64,000 bases of DNA from positions 34,622 through 98,621 of the forward strand of contig JAFAOU010000009.1 of the NCBI GenBank assembly GCA_019247495.1, written 5' to 3'. Positions 8,716 through 17,318 of this stretch are shown piece by piece. Position numbers and translations under genes: made by a program. The first letter of the stretch is position 1. The number at the start of each line of letters is the position of its first letter. The notes beneath the pieces were generated by a model. The model saw only the letters and a list, made by a program, of their open reading frames with translations, had not been told where the DNA came from and made no database searches. The stretch is from Acidobacteriota bacterium (GTDB lineage: Bacteria; Acidobacteriota; Thermoanaerobaculia; Gp7-AA8).

Positions 8716-9329
8716 ATATCGGAGGCCGATCCCCGTCTGGTCGAGGACAGAACTCAGTGAGCGAGATCCCGCGATATTTCGCCAAGGACGAAGTCCGTCG
8801 GTTCTTCGCACAAATCCCTAAGCGGAATCTGCGCGACCGCGTGCTGTTCGATCTCATCTATCGTCACGGGCTGCGTCGCGGCGAAGCCGCCCGGCTCCTC
8901 GTAGACGACGTGAGCCTTCGCGAGAAGACGTTGCGCGTTGAGCGGCTGAAAGGGAGCCGGTCTGGCGTCTACCGCCTGCATCCCGCGTCTCTGCAACTGC
9001 TGCGCGCGTATCTGCGGTCGCGAAGCAGCGAGTCCGGGTTCCTCTTCCCCGGAAGAATCGCTGGGACGCACATCTGCCCGCAAACGATCTACCACGCCTG
9101 CCGGAAGTACGCGCGCGCCGCGAATCTGAGTCGCGCAAATCCGCATGCGTTCCGCCACTCCTGCGGAGTCCACGCCGCCAACTCACGTCTGGATCTCATT
9201 GATATTGCCGACATGCTGGGGCATCGCAGTCTCACGATCGCGATGCGCTACACAGCCGTCTCTACGAAGCGGCGCGAAGAAAACTACGAAAGGATCGTGA
9301 ACTCCGGCGAGTTTGCGAGTACGGTATGA
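8700..9329 (+). CDS. Short tyrosine recombinase (XerC/D type), copy 1
   Basis: A 209-residue integrase with little or no N-terminal arm-binding domain. The catalytic set is visible: HGLRRGEAA (first Arg), HAFRHSCGVH (His-x-x-Arg) and LGHRSLTIAMRYTAV (His and the nucleophilic Tyr). I chose the ATG at 8700 because the start then aligns with that of the paralogue at 15782-16426 (MAKSV versus MRESV). GTG at 8757 after GAGG is an alternative. In the 40 residues around HGLRR the two proteins share 29 identical positions. Inverted copies of a palindromic site flank the gene, so it probably acts on its own ends. Confidence 0.8.
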   Translation: MAKSVNIGGRSPSGRGQNSVSEIPRYFAKDEVRRFFAQIPKRNLRDRVLFDLIYRHGLRRGEAARLLVDDVSLREKTLRVERLKGSRSGVYRLHPASLQLLRAYLRSRSSESGFLFPGRIAGTHICPQTIYHACRKYARAANLSRANPHAFRHSCGVHAANSRLDLIDIADMLGHRSLTIAMRYTAVSTKRREENYERIVNSGEFASTV

Positions 9330-9333
9330 GCAC

Positions 9334-9357
9334 TGACGCTTCTAGCCAAAAGCGTCA
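9334..9357. repeat. Palindromic recombination-site candidate, right end of unit 1
   Basis: Perfect 8-bp inverted arms TGACGCTT and AAGCGTCA around the 8-bp spacer CTAGCCAA, four bases after the recombinase stop codon. Read on the minus strand the spacer and inner arm give TTG-GCT-AGA-AGC-GTC, mirroring the recombinase start at 8700. This architecture fits the core site of a tyrosine recombinase. Confidence 0.6.
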
Positions 9358-9529
9358 ATCCCTTCCCTCGCCTCCGCATGTTCAACGCCCGTCTGGACAA
9401 ACGCGTCTTCCTCGATCGCATGGTGACCGGCCACGCCTCGGTCGAAGTGATCCCTACGACCACGCAGAGTTGTGTCGCGGCGGGCGGCGAGCCTGACGGG
9501 GAACGGGCATCCGGCTTTCCCGTGGCTAT

Positions 9530-9553
9530 TGACGTTTATGCGAAAAAGCGTGC
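9530..9553. repeat. Recombination-site candidate, left end of unit 2
   Basis: Arms TGACGTTT and AAGCGTGC around spacer ATGCGAAA. Read on the plus strand from the spacer it starts a 21-codon open frame (MRKSVRS...) ending at 9603, whose first codons match the start of the copy 2 recombinase (MRESVRV). It therefore looks like the mirror terminus of the unit whose other end is at 16411-16434. Confidence 0.55.
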
Positions 9554-9608
9554 GTTCGCGGTCGTCAGGGCAGGCACTCGCGGCGCGAACAGCCTGCAGC
9601 TGAGCATG

Positions 9609-12600
9609 TTACCGCCGCATGGCATCCGGCAGCGGAACGTCGGCGCCGTCGAGTGCGAGTAGTGGGTGTTGTTCGAAACGACGTGTTATCGTTCGCTTCG
9701 GCAACTCCTGCTCAATGCGCTTTGCTGCGTTCGAAAAAGTAGCCGATTCGCGCAGACTTTCGAGGAAAACGTCCGCAAACGCGCTGCGCTGGGCCGACAC
9801 GTCGATCGCATATGCCAGCGGCGTTGTCGCGGACATTACATAAACCCCGGCCTCCGCCGCGGCCGAGCCGGCCGCGAGTTGCTTCACGTGCACCACCTTC
9901 TCGATCGCTTCGACGGCGGCGCCGGACTGGCATGTGTCCAATAGCAGGACTACGCGCCGAGCGCGAATGCGCCGCAGCCAGGTCGCGATCATGGCCGTGC
10001 TGATCGCTTTATCGCGGAGCGTGAGCCACGTGGCGTCTGAGGTGATTACGTAGAACATCTCCGAGTCGGGTGCGACCGCGCCATGACCGGCGAGATAAAG
10101 CACCATGACGTCGTTCGGTGTCGCCGCGTTGGCGATTTCGGCGATGGCAGCATCGACCGACGCGCGGGTGATCTCGCCGTTGGTCAAGCCGGTGCGTACA
10201 ACGACCCGTGCATATGGCCGGGGTGCACCAACGGCACGCTGGAACCGTTCAGCGATCGCCATCGCGCTTGCGCTCGCGTACGGCAAAGAGTCAACGGTCT
10301 TTTCAGCGTACGTACTGATACCGACTGGTAGCACGTAGAGCGTCGCCCCCCAGACCGATGAATGCGATACGGCGCGACGCGATTCGCCGCGTTTTCTCTG
10401 ATCGATGAGCGATTCGAATCCAGGCGGTAGAACCTTGCGGAAAACGCAGTCAGTGTCATTTGGATCGGTTTCATAATCGCCGATTCGATTCGCCACGACA
10501 TTCATGCCGGGAGCGATTTGCAGCGCGACGCCAGCATCTGCGAAGCAGATCACATGCTGGCGGTTCCGGACCGCCACGTGGGCCTTGCCGCTGTCGAGCA
10601 TCGTACGCAAGCCCGGTAACTGTACCGCGGCGGCCAGGTCGATCGTCGCGTGCGGCTGCCTTCCGGCCACGATGTCCGCGAGCAGACCAGGATGGTAGAA
10701 GTCATTGAAGAATGCCTCGAGGGGCACGATGTTGCTCGTCTCGCCCATGCGCCACCCGATGACGCCCAGTGCGGCCGGCGAGCCGTCGAAAAGTCCATCG
10801 GGCGTGGCCACGAGCCACTCACCGCCGGGCGCGGAAATGAGAGAGCAGAGCATCTGGCCGCCGTTATGCGAGAACAGGCGCAACGCCCCTTCGCCGGACG
10901 CGGCGATCACGAACTGCCGTTTCGCACCGGCAGTTCCGATATACAAGACCGAGTCGGCGAAGTCACCGTCGAACGTGTGACTCCGCATGCCGGAAGCAAC
11001 GTCCCAGCTCGCGGCCGTGTGATCGTCGCTACCTGTAAGTAGTACCTTGTCGTCTTGAAACCAGGCGACCGAACGAACGGCGGATGTCCCCGTGCGAAAT
11101 TCGGAAATCAATTCTCCGGCGTCATTCCAGCGCCGCACCCAACCAGAGGAGTAGCCGGCGGTGAGCGTATCTGCATCGGACCAGACCGCCGATGAGACAT
11201 GGTCGCCGAACGGGCTGCCGAACGCCCAGCCTCGGTAATTGAATCTGGCTGCGAACACAGCACCTGCCGAGGCTACGATATTGAAATCGGTGCCATCGAG
11301 GACCGCATGCGCCGCTTGTATCGGCGCTGCGAACGAGTGACTAGCGGATGCGCGTTCACCATCTCGCCACCAAACGGAAAGCCGCTGCGCGGTGGCTATG
11401 ACGATGCCACCCGACAGCGGATGCACGCTCACGACGGGGCCCGACTCATCGTTCAGCTCCATCACGATCCGACCGCTGTGCAGGTCGACGACATGCGCCA
11501 CGCCCTGCGCCGTCCCGACCACAGCCTGCCAACTCTCGGAAAACGCGACGGTGGTGATCTGATCCGACATATCGATCGTCGCAACCAGTTGACCGGTGGC
11601 GATGCGCCAAGCGCGGAGGTGTCCGTCGCGCGACGCCGCGAGCACCTGTGTTCCGTCACTGCTGAATGAGACGCCGACAGGTTCGCCCAGATGCTCGGTC
11701 AGCGTGGCGACGGAACGAGGTTCGGTGATTCGCCACAGGCGAACCGCGCCGGTGACGTCCGCAGAGGCGAAGAGATCCTTGTCGCTGGGTGAACCATCGA
11801 GCCGCACGATTCGATCAGCACTCACGAGGGTTCGTTCGAGAGTTCCGTCGGCTGCACGCCAGGCGGCAAGTGTTCCAGCCTCTGACGCCGCGATGACCGT
11901 CTCGCCATCGTGGACGAACGCGGCAGCGGTGACGGCATCCGGCGCCATGATCCGCGACATCTGATAGTGCTGGGTGTTCCAGACGCGAAGCAACCGACCT
12001 TCCGCCGTCGCGATGAAGTGCTTCTCTCGGGCCGCCGCCAGCACACTCACGTCACGTGGCTCGTATCCTAGCGGCGGAAGCGAGTGGCCGGACCGATCCC
12101 ATCGCTGCGGAACGGCGTTATCCAACCCATGACTCTCGTATCGTGTGCCCTTCGGACTGAATTGCGCAGTCAAACAGCTCGACGCGGCCGTTGAGAGCGC
12201 GCTACCAGCGCGGTCGAGGAGATGCACAACGCCGTCTCCGGTACAGACGAGCAGCGCCTTGCTGTCCGCCGCCAAGTCGACGGAATTGATCGCGTAGTCG
12301 AGCGTGGTCACGACCCTCGGCGCGCTCTTTTCATTCGTCTGCCATGCGCGAATGCTGGTCCGCGGGGGATCCTTATCTTGCTCGCTTGTGAAAAATTGAC
12401 CGTCGGCGATTGCAAGCGCGGGGATCGCTGATGGCGTTTCATCCATTCGCAAATAGCTGTCGCTCACTTTTGCGACACGGCGGCCATCGCTGAGATCCCA
12501 CACGCTCGTCTCCCACCGACTGTGGGTCGTGACATAGCGCCGATCGGGGGAGGCGGCAAATGACCGGAAATCTAGTTCGACGTCGATCGTTGCCTTTCGA

Positions 12601-14519
12601 CGTAACGTGACGGCGTCCCAGATCTCCGTCTTCTCGCCATCTCGAACGGCGACGAACGGAGCGGCGGCGTCCGTGCAGTGTGCATTGGTAAATGTGTAGG
12701 TGCGTTTGCCTGCTACCCAGTCGACGACCCACACCTCGTTGTTTTGCTCAACCAGCAACTTTGTGTCCGCAAGGAATGCGATATTGCTAAATTGGCTAAC
12801 CAGCGCGAGGGGGCGCGACCTTTCTCCGCTAGCGACATCGGCCACGGTGAGCATCCGTTGCCGACCGGCGAATGAGATGAACGCGACCTTCGCTCCGTCC
12901 GGTGCCATCGATGCCGATATGGTGTCCGCCGGCGCGGTGAGCAGCGTCTGGCGGCCATCCACGGCAATGACGTCGAAGGCGTGCCCGTTCCAGCGGATCA
13001 GCACGCGGCCGTCTCTCGACGATGGCGTACCAATCATGATCTCCTCACGCCACAGTTCCTCGCCGGACAGGATGTCCCATAGACGCGCGGTGTTGTCCTC
13101 CGAGGTGCTGAGAAGCGTCACGCCGTCTTCGAGAAACGTCAGGCCGGTTACGCTCGACGAATGTCCGATCAGTTTGTACAGAGGATGACCGGTTTTGGTT
13201 TCCCAAATGAGGATGTCGCCGAGCGTCGATCCGGCCGCAAGCAGCGAGCCGTCGCGCGAGAAAGCGACCGAGTTCACGGGCTGCTTTGTCCCAACCCGAA
13301 TGGTCTCGCAGTAGGTGGCCGCATCGTAGCCGACTAGATATCGCTCATAGTCATGCGGTTCTGCAGTTGTTGTCAGCGCGGTATCCACGGTCGGGGTGAG
13401 CGCGATGGCATGGGAGTCAATGCCAGGGAAGGCCGCGATTTGTTCGCCGGTAGTGAGGTCCCACAGATTCGCCGACCTCGAGGCCGCGGTGAGCAAAAGC
13501 CGCCCATCGACGGATATCGTTGCTTTCGAGGCGTAGAGGGGGCTACCGAAGGACTGCACGGGCCGACCGTTGCGCACGTCAGCGAGTATGACGCCCGTGC
13601 CCTGTTCCGGTCCGAACGCGACGCGGTCATCATCGAGAAACGCCACGGCCTCGAAGAAGGAGTCGGGCGAGTCGATGCGGTGGAGGAGCGCTCCCGTTTT
13701 CGCATCGCGAATCAGGACAAAGCCATCATTGGCGGCGGTAGCGACGACGCGTGCGTCGGGCGAGAGCGCCAGTGCGGCGATTTTGCCACGATGGCCGCCT
13801 CGCGATAGTGGCACTGCACCATCCTTCTCCAAATCCCACCGTTCGATTCGCCCGTCGAACAGCCCGAGGAACGCTGCCGATGCGTCGGTCGAAAGAGCGG
13901 CGGCGCTGATGTCACTCGGTGCGTCGATTGTGCGGACCGTGGCAAGGTGTCCGCCGTTCAATCGCCGCACGGTCGCCGAGTGGCCGCTCCACGTCAGCAG
14001 CAAGTCTGTGCCGCTCAGCACGAGTCCCGCCGCGTTAACATAGCTGAGCGTTACGAGCGTGTGCGCATCGAGCAACACAACGCCACCACCCCACATGCGG
14101 ACGCACCAGAGTTCGTCGTTCGGTCCCAGCACCAGGCTGCTGAAACTTAAACTGACGAGCCCCTCCTCAGTGAGATCCCGGCTGAAGTCTTGCGTACCTG
14201 TACGCAGATTCCACACATGCAGTATGCCCTTGCTGTCAGCGGTCACGACGTGATCGTCGTCGAGGAACGTCGCGGCGGTAACCATGTCGGAATGTGGCAG
14301 GTCCCGAATCTCCTGTCCGCTTTGGACGGACCACAGACGCGCAGTGTGATCCGCGCTGGCAGTGAGCATCAGCCTGCGATTCGGGGAGAACGCGATCGAG
14401 TTGATCACCGACGCATGCGCCGTCGTCAGCGTCAATTGCGGTTGCATTGGCGCAGTCGCGGCAAGCGCGCGGAGCATCGAGCTAGACAGGACTACGATGA
14501 AGAGGCGGCGCACGTTCAT
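9609..14519 (-). CDS. WD40-repeat protein with C-terminal caspase-like peptidase
   Basis: A 1636-residue protein. The N-terminus MNVRRLFIVVLSSSML followed by ALAATA looks like a Sec signal peptide. Some 1250 residues of WD40 blades follow (repeated ...HSSVTGLTFLEDG and DNTARLWD type units), enough for two or more propellers. The last 260 residues form a peptidase C14 (caspase-like) domain with LYLAGHG (His about 1479) and LLLDTCQSG (Cys about 1530). The start was chosen because its ATG overlaps the stop of the membrane-protein gene (ATGA) and leaves the signal at the N-terminus. WD40-caspase proteins are known in bacterial conflict and cell-death settings; export of this one is unusual and inferred. 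Target unknown. Confidence 0.8.
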   Translation of the reverse strand: MNVRRLFIVVLSSSMLRALAATAPMQPQLTLTTAHASVINSIAFSPNRRLMLTASADHTARLWSVQSGQEIRDLPHSDMVTAATFLDDDHVVTADSKGILHVWNLRTGTQDFSRDLTEEGLVSLSFSSLVLGPNDELWCVRMWGGGVVLLDAHTLVTLSYVNAAGLVLSGTDLLLTWSGHSATVRRLNGGHLATVRTIDAPSDISAAALSTDASAAFLGLFDGRIERWDLEKDGAVPLSRGGHRGKIAALALSPDARVVATAANDGFVLIRDAKTGALLHRIDSPDSFFEAVAFLDDDRVAFGPEQGTGVILADVRNGRPVQSFGSPLYASKATISVDGRLLLTAASRSANLWDLTTGEQIAAFPGIDSHAIALTPTVDTALTTTAEPHDYERYLVGYDAATYCETIRVGTKQPVNSVAFSRDGSLLAAGSTLGDILIWETKTGHPLYKLIGHSSSVTGLTFLEDGVTLLSTSEDNTARLWDILSGEELWREEIMIGTPSSRDGRVLIRWNGHAFDVIAVDGRQTLLTAPADTISASMAPDGAKVAFISFAGRQRMLTVADVASGERSRPLALVSQFSNIAFLADTKLLVEQNNEVWVVDWVAGKRTYTFTNAHCTDAAAPFVAVRDGEKTEIWDAVTLRRKATIDVELDFRSFAASPDRRYVTTHSRWETSVWDLSDGRRVAKVSDSYLRMDETPSAIPALAIADGQFFTSEQDKDPPRTSIRAWQTNEKSAPRVVTTLDYAINSVDLAADSKALLVCTGDGVVHLLDRAGSALSTAASSCLTAQFSPKGTRYESHGLDNAVPQRWDRSGHSLPPLGYEPRDVSVLAAAREKHFIATAEGRLLRVWNTQHYQMSRIMAPDAVTAAAFVHDGETVIAASEAGTLAAWRAADGTLERTLVSADRIVRLDGSPSDKDLFASADVTGAVRLWRITEPRSVATLTEHLGEPVGVSFSSDGTQVLAASRDGHLRAWRIATGQLVATIDMSDQITTVAFSESWQAVVGTAQGVAHVVDLHSGRIVMELNDESGPVVSVHPLSGGIVIATAQRLSVWWRDGERASASHSFAAPIQAAHAVLDGTDFNIVASAGAVFAARFNYRGWAFGSPFGDHVSSAVWSDADTLTAGYSSGWVRRWNDAGELISEFRTGTSAVRSVAWFQDDKVLLTGSDDHTAASWDVASGMRSHTFDGDFADSVLYIGTAGAKRQFVIAASGEGALRLFSHNGGQMLCSLISAPGGEWLVATPDGLFDGSPAALGVIGWRMGETSNIVPLEAFFNDFYHPGLLADIVAGRQPHATIDLAAAVQLPGLRTMLDSGKAHVAVRNRQHVICFADAGVALQIAPGMNVVANRIGDYETDPNDTDCVFRKVLPPGFESLIDQRKRGESRRAVSHSSVWGATLYVLPVGISTYAEKTVDSLPYASASAMAIAERFQRAVGAPRPYARVVVRTGLTNGEITRASVDAAIAEIANAATPNDVMVLYLAGHGAVAPDSEMFYVITSDATWLTLRDKAISTAMIATWLRRIRARRVVLLLDTCQSGAAVEAIEKVVHVKQLAAGSAAAEAGVYVMSATTPLAYAIDVSAQRSAFADVFLESLRESATFSNAAKRIEQELPKRTITRRFEQHPLLALDGADVPLPDAMRR

Positions 14520-14926
14520 TGATTCGCTTTTATGAAGTACGTCGTGAGCAGGCCCGTGACGAGGAACGCACTCGCCGCGGAGACGCCGTCCAAGTACGCG
14601 ATGAGATCGGTAACTTTCTCGCCTGCTGTGAATGCAAACGCAACTGTGCGCCAGCCAATCAGCACGTTCCACAACGCGGCGAGCGCAACGGCGATGGGCG
14701 TGAGCAGACGCGGTGGCTGCGCGTGGTCTGGAGGCTTGCCGCCAAAGATCGCGCCTAGGATCACCGACAGGTGAACAGAATAGATGCCGAACAGTTTCAC
14801 CATCACCTGCACGTACTCATCAGGCCACATGCTCTTGTACACAGCGGTGACGCACACGAGCTGAAGGACAAAGGCGGTGATGAACATCGTCAACAGGGTG
14901 ATCCGCACTCGCCAGATGCGCGTCAC
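14516..14926 (-). CDS. Four-helix membrane protein of the caspase operon
   Basis: A 136-residue protein with about four hydrophobic helices (roughly residues 8-30, 42-62, 77-96 and 108-132). It starts with GTG overlapping the TGA of the upstream lipoprotein gene and ends overlapping the ATG of the WD40-caspase gene, so the three genes are tightly coupled. It probably anchors or regulates the caspase-like partner at the membrane. No family is recognised. Confidence 0.6.
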   Translation of the reverse strand: MTRIWRVRITLLTMFITAFVLQLVCVTAVYKSMWPDEYVQVMVKLFGIYSVHLSVILGAIFGGKPPDHAQPPRLLTPIAVALAALWNVLIGWRTVAFAFTAGEKVTDLIAYLDGVSAASAFLVTGLLTTYFIKANQ

Positions 14927-15627
14927 GGATGCACCCCTTGCATCTGGGCGACGAGTTGGCCGACGAAGCGATCGGCAGCGCGGAGGACGGCGTCATCGCT
15001 GGCCGTTTTGTACACGTCGCTTCTTGACCGGCCCTCCAGGACGCTCGTGCGGACATGCAGACTGTAACGATTGGTGGCCGGATCGTGCGGAAAGGACAGC
15101 AGGAGAGCGATCTTCGCCGGGACATCGGGCGCACCCGCGGAATGCGGCAGAACAGCGTACGTTGTGAATAGGCGCGTCAGGTTGTCCGAATTTCGAGGCT
15201 CATATCGAAAGTAGCGTCGCAACACGTCGTTCGCAGCGGCAATTAGCGGCGCGGACGAGGTCCACGGAAACGACTGGTATGCCGTAGGAAATGCCGACTC
15301 CGGCGGGACATCCATCGTGGGCGGGCTTGCGGAGGGATGGATTGTCGGCGTGATTGCCAGCGAAGCGAGAATTTTTCCGTTGCGGCTGTCCAAGAAGTCG
15401 AGATGCTCCGCCCGGACGAGATGCTCTAGATGCCCGGACGCACCGACTGGTCCAACTTGCCGAACGTAAACACTCTCGCGGCTCATAAACGAAAACTCGT
15501 ATTCGACGTTGTACCCGGTTTCGTCGCCAATGATGACTCGCTGCGCGGCAATCAACTTTACGGGCTGCGTGCTGGCACACGATGTTAGAGCGAGAAGAAC
15601 AAGTACGAGCGGCGCGAGATGTCGCAT
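14923..15627 (-). CDS. Lipoprotein of the caspase operon
   Basis: A 234-residue protein starting MRHLAPLVLVLLALTSCAS, a clear lipoprotein signal with LTSC as the lipobox. The mature part is mixed alpha/beta with no recognised motif. It is the first gene of the three-gene operon that ends with the WD40-caspase; the promoter should lie in 15628-15781 or transcription enters from the recombinase gene. It may be the envelope sensor of the system (inference). Confidence 0.6.
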   Translation of the reverse strand: MRHLAPLVLVLLALTSCASTQPVKLIAAQRVIIGDETGYNVEYEFSFMSRESVYVRQVGPVGASGHLEHLVRAEHLDFLDSRNGKILASLAITPTIHPSASPPTMDVPPESAFPTAYQSFPWTSSAPLIAAANDVLRRYFRYEPRNSDNLTRLFTTYAVLPHSAGAPDVPAKIALLLSFPHDPATNRYSLHVRTSVLEGRSRSDVYKTASDDAVLRAADRFVGQLVAQMQGVHP

Positions 15628-15781
15628 GTGTCGATTATCGCTCCACAAGGTAGCGATGAACCGCACGTGCCACAGCAGCGCGGTGAGTCCTTCGGCGTGA
15701 GCAGATCGCGCCCCACCCATGAAACTGCGTGCATTCATTACGTGTTGACATTGACGAGAATGCGAGAAAGCGCATGTTCGA

Positions 15782-16426
15782 TCATTCCGCGCCTTCCGTG
15801 CGAGCGATTTCACGAGAGCGAACCGTCTCCCGATACCGCTCCTCGCGCCGTTTGTTCGTGATTTGCGCATAGATCAACGTCGATGAAATATCTCGGTGGC
15901 CGAGCCAATCTTTCACGTCCGCGAGATCCCATCCGGCGTTCATTAGATGCGTTCCGATCGAGTGGCGAAGGATGTGGACATGGCTACGCCGCGCCGGGAG
16001 GTCCGCTGCTGCTGCGTACTCATGAAACAGGCGGTTGATCTCGGAGCCCGAGATCGGCGTGCCTGATTGGCGGCGCGTTCGGAAGAGATACGGGCAGCCA
16101 TCGTTCGGCCGCACCGCCAGGTACCCGCGCAGTAGCTGCTTGCTGCGGGGATGGAGTGGATAGCCACCGGGTACGCCGCGCTTGACGCGCGCGATCCAGA
16201 TCTTCCCGCCCTGCACATCATCGAGCGTGAGCTGCGCCGCTTCACGGCGGCGGAGTCCGTGCCGGTAGATGAGATCGAAGAGCGCCCGGTCGCGGATGTT
16301 CGCGGCCGGAATTGCTCGGAAGAATCGCTCCACCTCCTCCCGCGTGAGGTACGGGAAGGGCTGCTGAGCAGGGCTTCGATCCTCCGGCATTTCGTCACGG
16401 CGGGCGACTCTAACGCTTTCTCGCAT
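15782..16426 (-). CDS. Short tyrosine recombinase (XerC/D type), copy 2
   Basis: A 214-residue paralogue of the recombinase at 8700-9329. Catalytic residues are visible in HGLRRREAAQL, HILRHSIGTH and LGHRDISSTLIYAQ. The start MRESVRVARRDEMPED begins at the ATG at 16426; longer in-frame extensions upstream are out-of-frame readings of the divergent gene. The ATG is the last three bases of the spacer of the palindromic site at 16411-16434. It lies upstream of the caspase operon on the same strand, so it may drive mobility or inversion of that cargo. Confidence 0.8.
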   Translation of the reverse strand: MRESVRVARRDEMPEDRSPAQQPFPYLTREEVERFFRAIPAANIRDRALFDLIYRHGLRRREAAQLTLDDVQGGKIWIARVKRGVPGGYPLHPRSKQLLRGYLAVRPNDGCPYLFRTRRQSGTPISGSEINRLFHEYAAAADLPARRSHVHILRHSIGTHLMNAGWDLADVKDWLGHRDISSTLIYAQITNKRREERYRETVRSREIARTEGAE

Positions 16427-16434
16427 AAGCGTTT
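16411..16434. repeat. Recombination-site candidate, right end of unit 2
   Basis: On the plus strand TAACGCTT, spacer TCTCGCAT, AAGCGTTT. On the minus strand the spacer reads ATGCGAGA, one base different from the ATGCGAAA spacer at 9538-9545. It overlaps the first codons of the copy 2 recombinase. Confidence 0.6.
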
Positions 16435-16452
16435 GTTGGGGAAGCCTGGGGA

Positions 16453-16466
16453 GGAAAGCGCTTTCC
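16453..16466. promoter_or_regulatory. Perfect 14-bp palindrome, candidate operator
   Basis: GGAAAGCGCTTTCC lies 60 bases upstream of the LexA-fold gene at 16526 and between it and the divergent recombinase. Its position and symmetry suit a dimeric repressor, perhaps one of the adjacent LexA-fold proteins; not tested. Confidence 0.35.
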
Positions 16467-16525
16467 AGTCTGCAACGCGAGGCCGCGTGTGTACAGGCTC
16501 GGCGCTCCTCCACGGAGGCCGCTAG

Positions 16526-17128
16526 ATGCACTGGCCGATGAACACGGTCTGCACGTGCGCACACGGAAAGGCGCAGCACTGGTTCGCCACAAGCAGCCCG
16601 AAAGGACCATGCCGAGCATGCGCCTGCACGGCATTCATTCCCGAGGCGGTGTGCGAATGCGGCCACGGCAAGAAGGCGCACGCGAAGGGGATTTGCAAGC
16701 AGAAGTACCTCGATGGCTGCACAGCGTTTCGGGAGAGGCTGGCGGTCTCTCCGAAAGGCGCAGCGCCCACGACCGTGAAGGTCGCCGGTGAGATCGGGCA
16801 GGGCAATGCGCTCCTGCCCTCGGTGGAGAGCATCACGCTGCCTGCCGGGACATTCGAAGATCACGAGCGCGTCTACCGCGCCGCCGATGACTCACTCGCC
16901 GAGTTCGATGTGTCGGAAGGCGATTTCCTGATCGTCAACCCGAAGCAGAAGGCTCACACCGGCGAGTTCGTGATCGCGGTCCTCGCTGGGCAAATGTTCG
17001 TCGGCCACTGGTGGGCGAAGCACGGTCAGCGCGATGTCATGGCTGCGGATGGTCAGCAGGTGATCGTCCGCGGAGCCGCGGTCATCGGTGCGATCAACCT
17101 CATCGTGCGGAGCGTGCATGGCCGATGA
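16526..17128 (+). CDS. Cys/His-cluster protein with LexA/S24-like C-terminal domain
   Basis: A 200-residue protein; GGAGG lies 8 bases before the ATG. The N-terminal 66 residues hold two similar Cys/His clusters (CTCAHGKAQH and CECGHGKKAH, each followed by further Cys), likely zinc sites. The C-terminal half (SLAEFDVSEGDFLIVNP, then TGEFVIAVLAGQMFVGHWW) matches the LexA/UmuD/S24 fold. The serine position is kept in DDSL, but the lysine expected after the second strand is replaced by the GHWW stretch, so self-cleavage is doubtful. First gene of a four-gene run with tiny overlaps. Confidence 0.6.
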   Translation: MHWPMNTVCTCAHGKAQHWFATSSPKGPCRACACTAFIPEAVCECGHGKKAHAKGICKQKYLDGCTAFRERLAVSPKGAAPTTVKVAGEIGQGNALLPSVESITLPAGTFEDHERVYRAADDSLAEFDVSEGDFLIVNPKQKAHTGEFVIAVLAGQMFVGHWWAKHGQRDVMAADGQQVIVRGAAVIGAINLIVRSVHGR

Positions 17129-17318
17129 CGAGGTGTGGGACGACTCGCCCATCGAGCGCGCCATCGACTGCCTCGCAGAGATTGGCGTCGCGGCTGAGGA
17201 ATTGCGGGGCATCGCCGATCTGGACGATGACGGCCTGCGCGGATTTGCAGAGGCCACACGGCAGGTCGCGCAAGCGTATCGGGAAAAGTTGATGCGCAAG
17301 GGAGAAGAGCCGTCATGA
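17118..17318 (+). CDS. Small acidic hypothetical protein
   Basis: A 66-residue helical, acidic protein (MADDEVWDDSPIERAI...) starting inside the end of the previous gene, with GGAG 5 bases before the ATG, and overlapping the next start by ATGA. Function unknown; probably works with its LexA-fold neighbours. Confidence 0.5.
   Translation: MADDEVWDDSPIERAIDCLAEIGVAAEELRGIADLDDDGLRGFAEATRQVAQAYREKLMRKGEEPS

Noticed and set aside
9378..9662. Plus-strand frame of 94 codons between the recombination sites
   Set aside because: No ribosome site, crosses the site at 9530 and runs into the antisense end of the caspase gene.
14520..14672. N-terminal extension of the WD40-caspase protein
   Set aside because: It overlaps the membrane-protein gene in another frame and would bury the signal peptide.
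16427..16864. N-terminal extension of recombinase copy 2
   Set aside because: The extra residues overlap the divergent Cys/His-LexA-fold gene in antisense and do not align with copy 1.
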